In this document: positions 1-7,670 of the stretch, piece after piece
How the letters are laid out: the number at the start of each line of letters is the position of its first letter
Numbering within the stretch: the first letter of the stretch is position 1
NCBI GenBank assembly: GCA_002294045.1
Contig: DBEP01000060.1
Location: forward strand, 422 to 23,193
DNA length: 22,772 nucleotides
Direction: 5' to 3'
Source of the DNA: Lachnoclostridium sp. UBA903
GTDB taxonomy: Bacteria > Bacillota > Clostridia > Lachnospirales > Lachnospiraceae
The notes under the pieces: generated by a model
Seen by the model: only the letters and a program-made list of their open reading frames with translations
Databases searched by the model: none
Told to the model about the DNA's origin: nothing
Made by a program: the position numbers and the translations under genes

Positions 1-1
1 T

Positions 2-370
2 CATAATCCGGCCAGCCCCGCTAAAAACCTGTACAAAAGGCATAAAATTGAAAAAGCATATAAAAAATGGATACGAAGGCACAAAAGAATGCTAATCTGC
101 GGCCATACCCACAGGCCCAGGTTTCCAAAAAACGGGGAGCTTCCTTACTTTAATACCGGCTGCGGCATTCATACAAAGGGTATAACCGGTATTGAAATTA
201 TCGGAGATAAAATATTGATGGTGGACTGGCGAATACGTTCGGATGATATGGGCGGTCTGGAAATAGTCAGAACGGTAATGAGAGGGCCGGAATCCATTGA
301 AAAATATAATATCAGAAACTTTCCTTATAAACGGCGGTCCGGCCAAACCCAGGCAAAATACAAAAAGTAA
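2..370 (+). CDS. Metallophosphoesterase, C-terminal part (5' truncated)
   Basis: The frame is open from base 2 to a TAA at 368-370, so the gene starts before the window. The ATG at 89 lies inside the domain and is unlikely to be the start. The visible 122 residues contain the motif GHTHRP near residues 34-39, the last metal-binding block of calcineurin-like phosphoesterases, followed by YFNTGCG and short beta strands as in the family's C-terminal part. Such enzymes hydrolyse phosphomonoesters or phosphodiesters with two bound metal ions; the substrate cannot be read here. The tail is basic (KRRSGQTQAKYKK). It converges with the MATE gene, with only 28 bases between the two stop codons and no obvious hairpin there. 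The family is well supported; the specific function is unknown. Confidence 0.8.
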   Translation, partial: HNPASPAKNLYKRHKIEKAYKKWIRRHKRMLICGHTHRPRFPKNGELPYFNTGCGIHTKGITGIEIIGDKILMVDWRIRSDDMGGLEIVRTVMRGPESIEKYNIRNFPYKRRSGQTQAKYKK

Positions 371-398
371 AATGAAATCTGAAGATTGGGAACAGGGC

Positions 399-1751
399 TT
401 ACATACGGAACTCTTTTGTCAGTTTCTTAACCCAGTCATAACGGTTTACCTTAACTGCGGCAACCACGCATTTTAATATCTGGTCACATTTCAAGCATAA
501 AAATACAATCCAGGTAGGTGCCCCAACCGCAAATGCCATAACAAGAGAAAGCGGTATTACAATTAACCATACGAAAATAATATCATTAACCAGTACAAAA
601 TGGGTAGCACCCCCTGCCCTTACAATTCCTGTCAGTGTAGACATCTGATAAGCCGTACCGATTACCGTTACGGAAAGTACAGTCATAAGGGCCCGCGCTA
701 TGGCAACAGTTTCTGCCGATACGTTATACAGCAGCAGTACGTAATCCTTTATTATAAACAACAAAAAACCGCTGCAGATGCCTCCCGCCAGGAAAACAGC
801 CTGAAGCCTCTTTGAATACACCCTGATTTTATCCATATCCCCTTCACCGGCCGCATTGCCGATAATGACGGCGGAGGCGCTGGCAATTCCGTATACCCCG
901 ACGCTGATTACGGAAAATACGGTATTGGCTATACTTACGGCAGCTATGGAATCCGCACCAAGCCTTCCTACAATTCCTCCCTGGACCGCTAAGTTAATTC
1001 CCCATAAAACATCTCCCAGAATAACCGGAAATCCATATCGGAAAAAATCTTTTACCAATACCAGGTTGGTATGTAAAATATCGGTAAACTTCAGAGCCAA
1101 TTTTTTATCCACATACTTTAAATAGAAAATATAACAGCAAAACTCCACTATACGGGATATAAGTGTTGCTACTGCCGCCCCTTCGGTCCCCATGGCCGGT
1201 GCACCAAGATTTCCAAAAATGAAAATCCAGTTTAAGAATACATTTAAAAAAAAGGACACAACAGAAAAGTATAATCCGGGTTTTACCGAACCGATACACC
1301 GCAGGGAGGCATTTAAAACATTGCTGATACAGAATAAAAAGTAAGTAAAACATATAATCCGGGCATACCGTACTCCTTCCCGGATTACCTGTTTGTCATC
1401 CGTAAACAAACTCAGGAACGAATTAGTAAAAAAGAATATCAGAATGAAAAATAAAAGGGCGCAGGCAACTGCTATTTTTAATGCTATCCCTATTATATTT
1501 TTTACACTTTCCCTGTCACTTTTACCCCAGTACTGCGCCGCTAAGACAATCAGGGCGGCACCTATTCCTGCAACCAGCATCTGTAATATAATCTGTATCT
1601 GGTTGCACAGATAAACGCCGGAAACAGCCAGCTCTCCCAAGGAGCCTATCATAAGATTATCCGTTAAACCAACCGAATAAGTTATAACATTCTGGAAAAC
1701 AATAGGAACCGCCAATATAAATAAACGCTTGTAAAAAGCTTTATCAACCAT
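399..1751 (-). CDS. MATE family efflux transporter
   Basis: A 450-residue integral membrane protein of the usual MATE length (about 450) with roughly twelve hydrophobic segments in two homologous halves. MATE proteins export cationic drugs or metabolites in exchange for Na+ or H+. The N-terminus (FKRLFILAVP-like, then NVITYSVGLTDNLMIGSLG) matches the first MATE helix pair. I start at the ATG at 1751 because AAAGG lies about 11 bases upstream; a TTG nine bases further upstream would put that site only 2 bases from the start. A sigma-A-like promoter lies at 1829-1857, so the gene can be transcribed apart from the lipoprotein gene 145 bases upstream on the same strand. The substrate is not predictable. 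Confidence 0.9.
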   Translation of the reverse strand: MVDKAFYKRLFILAVPIVFQNVITYSVGLTDNLMIGSLGELAVSGVYLCNQIQIILQMLVAGIGAALIVLAAQYWGKSDRESVKNIIGIALKIAVACALLFFILIFFFTNSFLSLFTDDKQVIREGVRYARIICFTYFLFCISNVLNASLRCIGSVKPGLYFSVVSFFLNVFLNWIFIFGNLGAPAMGTEGAAVATLISRIVEFCCYIFYLKYVDKKLALKFTDILHTNLVLVKDFFRYGFPVILGDVLWGINLAVQGGIVGRLGADSIAAVSIANTVFSVISVGVYGIASASAVIIGNAAGEGDMDKIRVYSKRLQAVFLAGGICSGFLLFIIKDYVLLLYNVSAETVAIARALMTVLSVTVIGTAYQMSTLTGIVRAGGATHFVLVNDIIFVWLIVIPLSLVMAFAVGAPTWIVFLCLKCDQILKCVVAAVKVNRYDWVKKLTKEFRM

Positions 1752-1828
1752 AGTAAGCAAGACCTTTCATGAAGTTATTTCACAGCCAAATCAGGAGCCG
1801 CTAAAACCCGTCTGAAGGCTCTTACTAA

Positions 1829-1857
1829 AGCATATACGCAAAATTACTATAAGTCAA
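1829..1857 (-). promoter_or_regulatory. Sigma-A-like promoter for the MATE gene
   Basis: Read on the minus strand, TTGACT (1852-1857) and TATGCT (1829-1834) are separated by 17 bases. They lie about 80 bases upstream of the MATE start codon. Confidence 0.55.
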
Positions 1858-1896
1858 TAAGCAGGAATAACTATATAAAATACTACATGATAAAGC

Positions 1897-2685
1897 TTAA
1901 CTTATCCATGTCCCATTCTTGGTAATGGTCCATTCACTTCCGTTATATTGTGCCGTCACGTCATTGGAACCGATTGCACCTAAACCGCTCCTCCACTTTT
2001 CAATACCGCAGGTTATTTTTTGGGCTTTCTCATCAAAGACCGGTTTTGTGATTTTAATCAGTATGCCATTTTCAAAATAAAGATTTTCTTTATCTATTAA
2101 CCCTTCTTCAGCCAGCTCGTCAAAGGTACCCTTTTTTACTTCCATATTGTATTTATCTTTTATATTTGCAAGAAGCTTTTCTTTTTCCAGCTCGGAAAGA
2201 TTCGTCATTTCTTCCGTATCAATGGCTATAATACCGATATCACTGTTTAAGCCCGTGTCTTCGTTATAAATATCGTCAATTAATGACAGATAACCGTCAA
2301 CCAGCAGGGTATCCATAATTTTAATGCTATAGGAGGATATCTGGGCGGGATAGGATTCCATAATAATTCCGTCATAAGCTATTTCTACAATATCCCCGTC
2401 CTTAAGGTCCTTAAGTTCAATGCTTCGGCCGTCCTTGTCATAGATGAGAGTATCCCCGGTTCTTACTGAAATTTTATCCGAAGATTTATATTCACTGCTG
2501 TTTTTATCCGGTTTCACAAGCAGGCCGTCCTCCGTTTGAATAACCAAAGCCTGAAAACTTGTTACATAAAGCTGATTCGAATTATCCGTATCGCCATCGG
2601 AAGGCGCGGACCCTGTTTTTGCACATCCGCTGACAAATCCAATGATTATAAATAAGCTCACAATAAGGCAAAATAATTTTTTCAT
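1897..2685 (-). CDS. Two-part secreted lipoprotein of unknown function (DUF3221-like N-terminal part)
   Basis: A 262-residue protein with a lipoprotein signal peptide: MKKL, a hydrophobic core and a lipobox FVSGC with the acylated Cys at residue 21. It is therefore expected on the outer face of the membrane. Residues about 42-130 form a small beta-rich unit (phrases such as ISVRTGDTLIYD and LKDGDIVEIAYDG) that resembles the OB-like DUF3221 family; that match is from memory and moderate. Residues about 135-262 form a second region ending in GSEWTITKNGTWIS, with no assigned function. GGAGG sits 6-7 bases before the ATG. An ECF-sigma-like promoter lies about 75 bases upstream, which suggests envelope-stress control. 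The MATE gene follows on the same strand but has its own promoter. Confidence 0.75.
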   Translation of the reverse strand: MKKLFCLIVSLFIIIGFVSGCAKTGSAPSDGDTDNSNQLYVTSFQALVIQTEDGLLVKPDKNSSEYKSSDKISVRTGDTLIYDKDGRSIELKDLKDGDIVEIAYDGIIMESYPAQISSYSIKIMDTLLVDGYLSLIDDIYNEDTGLNSDIGIIAIDTEEMTNLSELEKEKLLANIKDKYNMEVKKGTFDELAEEGLIDKENLYFENGILIKITKPVFDEKAQKITCGIEKWRSGLGAIGSNDVTAQYNGSEWTITKNGTWIS

Positions 2686-2759
2686 ACAAAACCTCCATTT
2701 CTGCTGCTATAAAATACAATAAAAATATTTTTTAGATTCTGAAAACTGTCTTCATTTAT

Positions 2760-2788
2760 TAGACGACGAAAGGCCTGTTAAAGTTTCA
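2760..2788 (-). promoter_or_regulatory. Candidate ECF-sigma promoter for the lipoprotein gene
   Basis: On the minus strand, TGAAAC (2783-2788) and CGTCTA (2760-2765, followed by ATAA) are 17 bases apart. TGAAAC and CGTC are the usual elements of group-IV (SigV/SigW-like) promoters in Firmicutes. No ECF sigma gene lies in this window, so the assignment rests on the motif alone. Confidence 0.45.
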
Positions 2789-2920
2789 TTTTACCGCCCT
2801 TAAAATTTTATAATATACGCCTGAGCGAAATAATTGCTTGAGCGCTAATTTTATTAATTCCAAGTACTATAATGATTAAAAACATTTTCCATGGGCAATA
2901 TAAGATTGGAGGTGAATAAT

Positions 2921-3346
2921 ATGAAAGTACGGGATATCATGTCAAAAGATATTGCAAGTGTAAGTTCGGAGGATTCTATTGAAAGAGCCGCTCAATTGAT
3001 GAAGCAATATGATGTTGGTTCCATACCGGTCTGCAACGAAGATAAAATTATCGGCATCGTTACGGACAGGGATATCGCACTGCGCTGCGTAGCAGCAGGT
3101 CAGGATACAAAACACCGGCAGGTCCGGGACATTATGACTTCTGATCCGGATGTCGGAAGCCCTGATATGAATGTAAAAGATGCTGCCAGAATTATGAGTG
3201 AAAAACAAATCCGCAGACTTCCTATCGTGGAAAACAACAGCCTGGTCGGAATCGTAGCCTTAGGCGACATTTCATTGGAACCTGCTTACTCAGACAGTGC
3301 GGAAGATGCCTTGAAAGATATTTCCAAACCCGGCGGTCATTTTTAA
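2921..3346 (+). CDS. Two-CBS-domain protein
   Basis: A 141-residue soluble protein made of a tandem CBS pair (Bateman module): residues about 1-60 (VRDIMSKDIASV ... IIGIVTDRDIA) and 68-125 (VRDIMTSDPDVG ... LVGIVALGDIS). Such modules bind adenine nucleotides (AMP, ATP, SAM, c-di-AMP) and usually regulate a partner. Here there is no attached effector domain, so this is a stand-alone sensor of unknown partner. A longer frame begins at an ATG at 2891, but GGAGGTG lies eight bases before the ATG at 2921, which decides the start. The gene stands alone between divergent and downstream units. The tail after residue 126 is acidic and short. Confidence 0.88.
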   Translation: MKVRDIMSKDIASVSSEDSIERAAQLMKQYDVGSIPVCNEDKIIGIVTDRDIALRCVAAGQDTKHRQVRDIMTSDPDVGSPDMNVKDAARIMSEKQIRRLPIVENNSLVGIVALGDISLEPAYSDSAEDALKDISKPGGHF

Positions 3347-3364
3347 TTCTGATTAAAAACAAAT

Positions 3365-3471
3365 TACAGCCGGCAGCAAGGAAGTAAGGATTTTCACCGG
3401 TAAAGGGCTGCCGCAGAATCTGCATCTGTCCGGCTTGCGGCCTTTACAGGTTTATAATTTGCGGCAGCCCC
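3365..3471. other. Structured intergenic segment with competing hairpins
   Basis: The gap 3347-3662 has no credible gene. Its first part holds several mutually exclusive pairings. CGGCAGC occurs at 3371-3377 and 3462-3468, and each copy can pair with GCTGCCG at 3407-3413. The longer arms 3405-3415 and 3460-3470 are a perfect 11-bp inverted repeat. A third fold pairs 3400-3405 with 3442-3447 and 3410-3414 with 3437-3441. No T-run follows, so it is not a plain intrinsic terminator. It could be the structured 3' end of the CBS mRNA, a small RNA or a decayed repeat. Confidence 0.5.
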
Positions 3472-3552
3472 AAACAAACCGGAGAACCCTTAATATTATT
3501 ATGAGCAGGTATTTTAATTTTATATAGAAAATAGTACTCCTCTGTTTCCATA

Positions 3553-3579
3553 TTGACATATATATGGTTATGTTATAAT
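3553..3579 (+). promoter_or_regulatory. Sigma-A-like promoter for larE-coaB-coaC
   Basis: Perfect hexamers TTGACA (3553-3558) and TATAAT (3574-3579) are separated by only 15 bases, shorter than the usual 17, which may mean a weak or activator-assisted promoter. CCATAT and ATATGG arms (3549-3568) overlap the -35 region. A short hairpin (TGATATT/AATATCA) lies further down the leader. Confidence 0.5.
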
Positions 3580-3662
3580 ATTTTTTCATATTAAATTACT
3601 ATGATTATTGATATTCCCATCAATATCATAACGTCCTCTAACAGGCAGAAAGGCGGATATAT

Positions 3663-4478
3663 ATGGATTTACATGAAAAATATGAATTGCTGAAGGAAAA
3701 TTTACGGGATTTAGAAAGCGTTGCTGTTGCTTTCTCAGGAGGAGTGGATTCCACTTTTCTCTTAAAAACCGCTTATGATGTTTTAGGTACCAATGTCCTT
3801 GCGGTAACAGCACGGTCTTCTACATATCCCGAAAGAGAATACAGAGAAGCAAAAGAATTCACGGAGAAACAGGGAATTCCTCATGAAATTATCGTATCGG
3901 AGGAATTGGAAGTGGACGGTTTTTCCGATAATCCGGTAAACAGATGCTACCTTTGTAAAAACGAGTTATTTGAAAAAATCCAGGAAATTGCTAATAAACA
4001 TGGGATTCACCATGTAGCCGAAGGCTCCAACCAAGACGACCTGGGCGATTACCGTCCCGGTCTTAAAGCCATTGCGGAGCATGGAGTGATAAGTCCATTG
4101 AGAATGGCAGGACTGACAAAGGAAGAGATTCGTATCCTGTCAAAAGAATTAGGGCTGCCTACATGGAATAAGCAATCCTTTGCATGTCTCTCTTCCAGAT
4201 TTCCTTACGGTCAGAAAATAACTAAGGAAAAGCTGGAAATGGTTGATAAAGCGGAGCAGCTTCTGTTGGACGAAGGCTTCAGGCAGGTACGTGTTAGGCA
4301 TCACGGGGATATTGCGAGAATCGAGGTTTCCCAGGCTGAAATGCAGAGGTTCTTTGACCTTGATTTTATACAGCACATTAATGACAGCTTCCGGAAAATC
4401 GGTTTTGCATACACCGCTCTGGATTTAAAGGGCTACAGAATGGGCAGTATGAATGAAACCCTAAATGAGACTTTATAA
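3663..4478 (+). CDS. larE: LarE-type ATP-dependent sulfur insertase (three-cysteine form)
   Basis: A 271-residue PP-loop protein. LarE adenylates a carboxylate of the nickel-pincer nucleotide precursor and replaces it by a thiocarboxylate. The ATP pyrophosphatase motif SGGVDS is at residues 25-30; EGSNQDDLGDYRPG (120-133) and ACLSSRFPYG (174-183) are LarE signatures. Cys175 aligns with the sacrificial cysteine of the lactobacillus enzyme. Cys95 and Cys98 (RCYLCK) are extra; family members with this CxxC plus C set bind a [4Fe-4S] cluster that carries the transferred sulfide, as reported for Thermotoga LarE. No larA, larB or larC is in the window. The start at 3663 follows a weak site (AGGCGG). 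coaB follows after about 55 bases and is probably co-transcribed. Confidence 0.88.
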   Translation: MDLHEKYELLKENLRDLESVAVAFSGGVDSTFLLKTAYDVLGTNVLAVTARSSTYPEREYREAKEFTEKQGIPHEIIVSEELEVDGFSDNPVNRCYLCKNELFEKIQEIANKHGIHHVAEGSNQDDLGDYRPGLKAIAEHGVISPLRMAGLTKEEIRILSKELGLPTWNKQSFACLSSRFPYGQKITKEKLEMVDKAEQLLLDEGFRQVRVRHHGDIARIEVSQAEMQRFFDLDFIQHINDSFRKIGFAYTALDLKGYRMGSMNETLNETL

Positions 4479-4533
4479 TCCAATTCCCCCGGATACATTA
4501 AAGCAAGTATAATTGGTTAAGGAGGAACGCCTT

Positions 4534-5307
4534 ATGAAAATTATGATTACGGCGGGCGGCACAACGGAACGGATTGACAGCGTCAGAAGCATTACAAATA
4601 CTTCCTCAGGTAAGCTTGGGAGCTTGATTGCAGATGCGTTCGCAAATATACCCGATACCGAAAAAATATACTATATATGCGGTAAAAACGCAATTAAACC
4701 CCAGTCAGAAAAAACAGATGTCATTTACATTGACACGGTGGCGAGCCTTGAAACTGCCGTCAGAAAGATAATTGAAGAGGTATCCGTTGATATTATCGTT
4801 CACAGCATGGCTGTCAGTGATTACCGTGTGAGTTCCATAACCTGTACTTCCCTGCTCGCTAAATCCATCCAATCCGGCCTGGATTTGCAGCCGGAAGACA
4901 AGCAGCAAATTACGGAAGCCTTCACAAGGTCACTGTTTGAGAGCAACGGCACCCTCCTTTCGGAGGACGGTAAAATCAGTTCCAATCTTGATAACTTGAT
5001 TCTGTTCATGGAGCGGACTCCGAAAATTATTTCCCTGTTTCAGACTCTGGCACCCGGGGCAACTCTCGTGGGCTTTAAGCTATTGGACCATGTGACGGAG
5101 GAAGCCTTAATTGATACGGCCTTTCATATTTTACAGGAAAACAAATGCAGTTTTGTTCTTGCCAATGACCTGCGTGATATTACCGGAGAACGGCATACAG
5201 GTTATTTGGTGGATAAAAATAAAAATTATACACGACATACGACAAAAGCGGAAATTGCAGACGCTATTGCGGCGGCTGCCATTCAGGAAAGGAAGAAAGT
5301 CGGATGA
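4534..5307 (+). CDS. coaB: Phosphopantothenate--cysteine ligase, stand-alone (streptococcal type)
   Basis: A 257-residue protein that joins 4'-phosphopantothenate to cysteine, the second step from pantothenate to coenzyme A. It shows the CoaB opening (TAGGTTERIDSVRSITN, then SSGKLG), the internal TPKIIS and VGFKLLD blocks, and LANDLRDITG near the end, as in the separate CoaB of streptococci rather than the fused CoaBC of most bacteria. AAGGAGG at 4519-4525 lies nine bases before the ATG at 4534, so the TTG at 4513 is not the start. Its TGA overlaps the ATG of coaC in an ATGA junction, implying translational coupling. Cytoplasmic; the pairing with coaC makes the assignment strong. Confidence 0.92.
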   Translation: MKIMITAGGTTERIDSVRSITNTSSGKLGSLIADAFANIPDTEKIYYICGKNAIKPQSEKTDVIYIDTVASLETAVRKIIEEVSVDIIVHSMAVSDYRVSSITCTSLLAKSIQSGLDLQPEDKQQITEAFTRSLFESNGTLLSEDGKISSNLDNLILFMERTPKIISLFQTLAPGATLVGFKLLDHVTEEALIDTAFHILQENKCSFVLANDLRDITGERHTGYLVDKNKNYTRHTTKAEIADAIAAAAIQERKKVG

Positions 5308-5846
5308 AACAAATAATTTTAGGAATAACCGGCAGTATAGCCGCTTATAAGGCGGCAGATATTGCAAGCCGGCTGACCAAAAACAATATCCTTGTCCATA
5401 CCATTATGACAGCTTCGGGAACCAAATTCATAACTCCCCTTACCCTGCAGACATTAACCAAGAACAAAGTATATACGGATATGTTTGAGGAAATATATTA
5501 TCCGGATGTCCGCCATATTTCCCTGGCCCAAAAAGCAGATTGCTGTGTAATCGCGCCTGCTACCGCTAATATTATCGGTAAACTGGCCTCCGGAATCGCG
5601 GATGATATGCTTTCTACCGTTATCATGGCAATCCGTGATAAGCCTGTCATTATCTGTCCGGCTATGAATACGGCCATGTATGAGAATCCCGTCACACAAA
5701 ATAATATGGATAAACTTCGGGCATATGGCTATCAATTCGTAGACCCCAAGGAATCCCGTCTTGCCTGCGGTGATTTAGGTAAAGGTGCACTTGCCGAGGT
5801 TGAGACAATCGTTGCCTCCGTAAAAAAGGCAATCGGTGAGGAGTAG
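5304..5846 (+). CDS. coaC: Phosphopantothenoylcysteine decarboxylase, stand-alone flavoprotein
   Basis: A 180-residue FMN protein of the HFCD family that oxidatively decarboxylates 4'-phosphopantothenoylcysteine to 4'-phosphopantetheine. The FMN site is at the N-terminus (GITGSIAAYKAADI). The key residues are all present: His71 (DVRHISLA), Asn122 in PAMN, and Cys155 in SRLACGDLGKG, aligning with His75, Asn125 and Cys158 of the E. coli CoaC domain. The length matches separate CoaC enzymes. The ATG overlaps the coaB stop by four bases (ATGA), so translation is coupled; the upstream AGGAAAGGAAG can serve as ribosome binding site. Together with CoaB it replaces the usual CoaBC fusion. Confidence 0.93.
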   Translation: MKQIILGITGSIAAYKAADIASRLTKNNILVHTIMTASGTKFITPLTLQTLTKNKVYTDMFEEIYYPDVRHISLAQKADCCVIAPATANIIGKLASGIADDMLSTVIMAIRDKPVIICPAMNTAMYENPVTQNNMDKLRAYGYQFVDPKESRLACGDLGKGALAEVETIVASVKKAIGEE

Positions 5847-5871
5847 GCAGATGGACATACTCTCAGTTTTT
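5841..5871 (+). terminator. Possible weak terminator after coaC
   Basis: GAGTA (5841-5845) pairs with TACTC (5858-5862), one wobble pair can extend the stem, and TCAG then TTTTT follow. The stem is short and overlaps the coaC stop codon, so this is tentative. Confidence 0.3.
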
Positions 5872-5904
5872 AAAAGAAATTTCAGGAAATAATAAAATAA
5901 AATC

Positions 5905-5933
5905 TTGTTAATTTATAGAAAATGGTATATAAT
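5905..5933 (+). promoter_or_regulatory. Sigma-A-like promoter for the serS T-box transcript
   Basis: TTGTTA (5905-5910) and a perfect TATAAT (5928-5933) are separated by 17 bases, just upstream of the T-box leader. Transcription would start near 5940. Confidence 0.7.
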
Positions 5934-5959
5934 AAGCAGATAATATGAAAAAACAGTGT

Positions 5960-6183
5960 TGATAAAAGCTGCGATTTATAAATTTCTTCAGAGAGCCGGT
6001 GGCTGGTGCGAACCGGTGAAAGGTTAAATCTTTCCACTTTTGGAGCTGCCGGTGATAAACCGGAAGGTTAGTACCCTTTATCCTACTACTGTCGAGTGGC
6101 TGGTTTTTATACGAAACCGGCAATTTGGGTGGCAACGCGGAATTCTTTCGTCCCATATTTATATGCGGCGAAAGGATTTTTTT
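5960..6183 (+). promoter_or_regulatory. Serine T-box riboswitch (specifier UCC)
   Basis: This leader controls serS by sensing uncharged tRNA-Ser. AGAGAG at 5990-5995 and GGCTGGTG just after it are the conserved Stem I elements. The specifier is read as UCC at 6033-6035, followed by a purine (TTTCCAC), and UCC is a serine codon. The T-box sequence TGGGTGGCAACGCGG is at 6126-6140. The terminator pairs 6143-6150 (TTCTTTCG) with 6169-6176 (CGAAAGGA), followed by seven T at 6177-6183. Charged tRNA should favour termination; uncharged tRNA should stabilise the antiterminator formed with the T-box. The boundaries of Stem I are approximate. Confidence 0.92.
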
Positions 6184-6200
6184 GACTCCTGAACCGCAAT

Positions 6201-6232
6201 ATTATTAATTTGCATCAATTATTAATTTGCAT
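6201..6232 (+). repeat. Short tandem duplication between T-box and serS
   Basis: ATTATTAATTTGCAT occurs at 6201-6215 and again at 6218-6232, a period of 17. It lies between the T-box terminator and the serS ribosome binding site and is probably a recent slippage duplication. Confidence 0.7.
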
Positions 6233-6249
6233 TAATAAGGAGGAAAATC

Positions 6250-7527
6250 ATGTTAGATTTAAAGTTTATCAGGGAGAATCCCGAAATAGTCAAACAGAAT
6301 ATCAAAAATAAATTCCAGGACAATAAGCTTAGCCTGGTAGATGAAGTAATCGCCCTGGATTTGGAAAGCCGCAACACCAAACAGGAAGCGGATGCCCTGC
6401 GTTCCAAGAGAAATAAAGTTTCAAAACAAATCGGCGGTTTTATGGCTCAGGGGAAAAAGGAAGAAGCCGAAGCCTTAAAGAAACAGATTACCTTGGATAC
6501 GGCGCATTTAGCGGATTTGGAAGCCAAGGAAAGCGAGTTGGAGGAGAAAATCAGGAAAATTATGATGACCATCCCCAATATCATTGATTCCAGTGTTCCC
6601 ATCGGCAGGGATGACAGCGAAAATGTGGAAGTAATGCGTTACGGGGAACCGGTAGTTCCGGATTTTGAAATTCCGTATCACGCCGACATTATGGAAAGGC
6701 TGGACGGTATTGACTTGGACAGTGCCAGGAAAGTGGCCGGCAATGGATTTTATTATTTAATGGGGGATATTGCAAGACTCCATTCCGCAGTAATTTCCTA
6801 TGCCAGGGATTTTATGATTGACCGGGGTTTTAAATACTGCATACCGCCTTTTATGATAAGAAGTGACGTAGTTACCGGTGTTATGAGCTTTGCTGAAATG
6901 GATGCCATGATGTATAAGATTGAAGGGGAAGATTTGTATTTAATCGGTACCAGTGAGCATTCCATGATTGGTAAGTTTATTGACACCATTCTTCCTGAGG
7001 CCTCCCTTCCCCAGACTTTGACCAGCTACTCTCCCTGCTTCCGTAAAGAAAAAGGCGCTCATGGCCTGGAAGAAAGAGGCGTATACCGTATCCATCAGTT
7101 TGAAAAACAGGAAATGATTGTGGTTTGTAAGCCGGAAGAAAGTAAAATCTGGTTTGATAAATTATGGCAGAATACGGTGGACTTTTTCCGCTCTTTGGAT
7201 ATTCCGGTAAGAACACTGGAATGCTGTTCCGGTGACCTGGCCGATTTAAAGGTAAAATCCGTTGACGTGGAAGCCTGGTCTCCAAGGCAGGAAAAATATT
7301 TTGAGGTAGGAAGCTGTTCCAACTTAGGCGACGCCCAGGCACGCCGTCTGAAAATCCGTGTTGTGGGAGAAGGCGGCAAATATTTTGCACACACCTTAAA
7401 TAATACCGTAACGGCACCTCCCAGAATGTTAATCGCATTTCTTGAAAATAATTTAAATGCAGACGGTTCCGTCAACATTCCGGTGGCTTTACAGCCGTAC
7501 ATGGGCGGCAAAACCGTTATAAAATAG
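6250..7527 (+). CDS. serS: Serine--tRNA ligase
   Basis: A 425-residue class II synthetase that charges tRNA-Ser with serine. Residues about 28-108 form the long coiled-coil tRNA-binding arm. Catalytic blocks: GTSEHS at 233-238 (the serine-site TxE), motif 2 FRKEKGAHG ... YRIHQFEKQE at 264-288, SCSNLGD at 355-361, and motif 3 NNTVTAPPRMLIAFLEN at 384-400. The TSE, KGAHG and NNTVTAPPRML versions differ from the common bacterial TAE, AGAAG and GSGLAVGRTL types and mark a divergent SerRS subgroup also seen in some clostridia. AAGGAGG lies seven bases before the ATG. Expression is set by the T-box directly upstream, whose UCC specifier agrees with the gene. Confidence 0.95.
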   Translation: MLDLKFIRENPEIVKQNIKNKFQDNKLSLVDEVIALDLESRNTKQEADALRSKRNKVSKQIGGFMAQGKKEEAEALKKQITLDTAHLADLEAKESELEEKIRKIMMTIPNIIDSSVPIGRDDSENVEVMRYGEPVVPDFEIPYHADIMERLDGIDLDSARKVAGNGFYYLMGDIARLHSAVISYARDFMIDRGFKYCIPPFMIRSDVVTGVMSFAEMDAMMYKIEGEDLYLIGTSEHSMIGKFIDTILPEASLPQTLTSYSPCFRKEKGAHGLEERGVYRIHQFEKQEMIVVCKPEESKIWFDKLWQNTVDFFRSLDIPVRTLECCSGDLADLKVKSVDVEAWSPRQEKYFEVGSCSNLGDAQARRLKIRVVGEGGKYFAHTLNNTVTAPPRMLIAFLENNLNADGSVNIPVALQPYMGGKTVIK

Positions 7528-7555
7528 TTTATACAAAGGACAGCTGTTAATCACG

Positions 7556-7600
7556 ACACCCCTTCTGAACTTATATCATTAATTTTGGAGGGGTGTTTCA
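7556..7600 (+). terminator. Probable weak terminator after serS
   Basis: ACACCCC (7556-7562) pairs with GGGGTGT (7590-7596) across a 27-base loop, followed only by TTCAATAT. The stem is sound but the T-tract is poor. Confidence 0.35.
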
Positions 7601-7670
7601 ATATACATAAAAGTTTGAATGCGAAAGGCAGGAACGACGCAGGAAGCCTGCCGCATCGGCATGCCTGAAA

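Noticed and set aside
2686..2700. A third copy of the shared leader, in front of the lipoprotein (GCAGAAATGGAGG).
   Set aside because: Only the 13 bases around the ribosome binding site match; neither hairpin is present.
3365..3415. On the minus strand CCGGTGAAAATCC followed by GGCTGTAA resembles the conserved core of a cobalamin riboswitch.
   Set aside because: The GGGAA stretch, the CCCGC block with correct spacing and the terminal B12 box are missing, and no minus-strand gene lies downstream (only the antisense of the CBS gene).
6977..7511. Two long antisense open frames (153 and 138 residues) opposite serS.
   Set aside because: They are shadows of a clear synthetase gene, have no ribosome binding sites, and their translations look like random composition.
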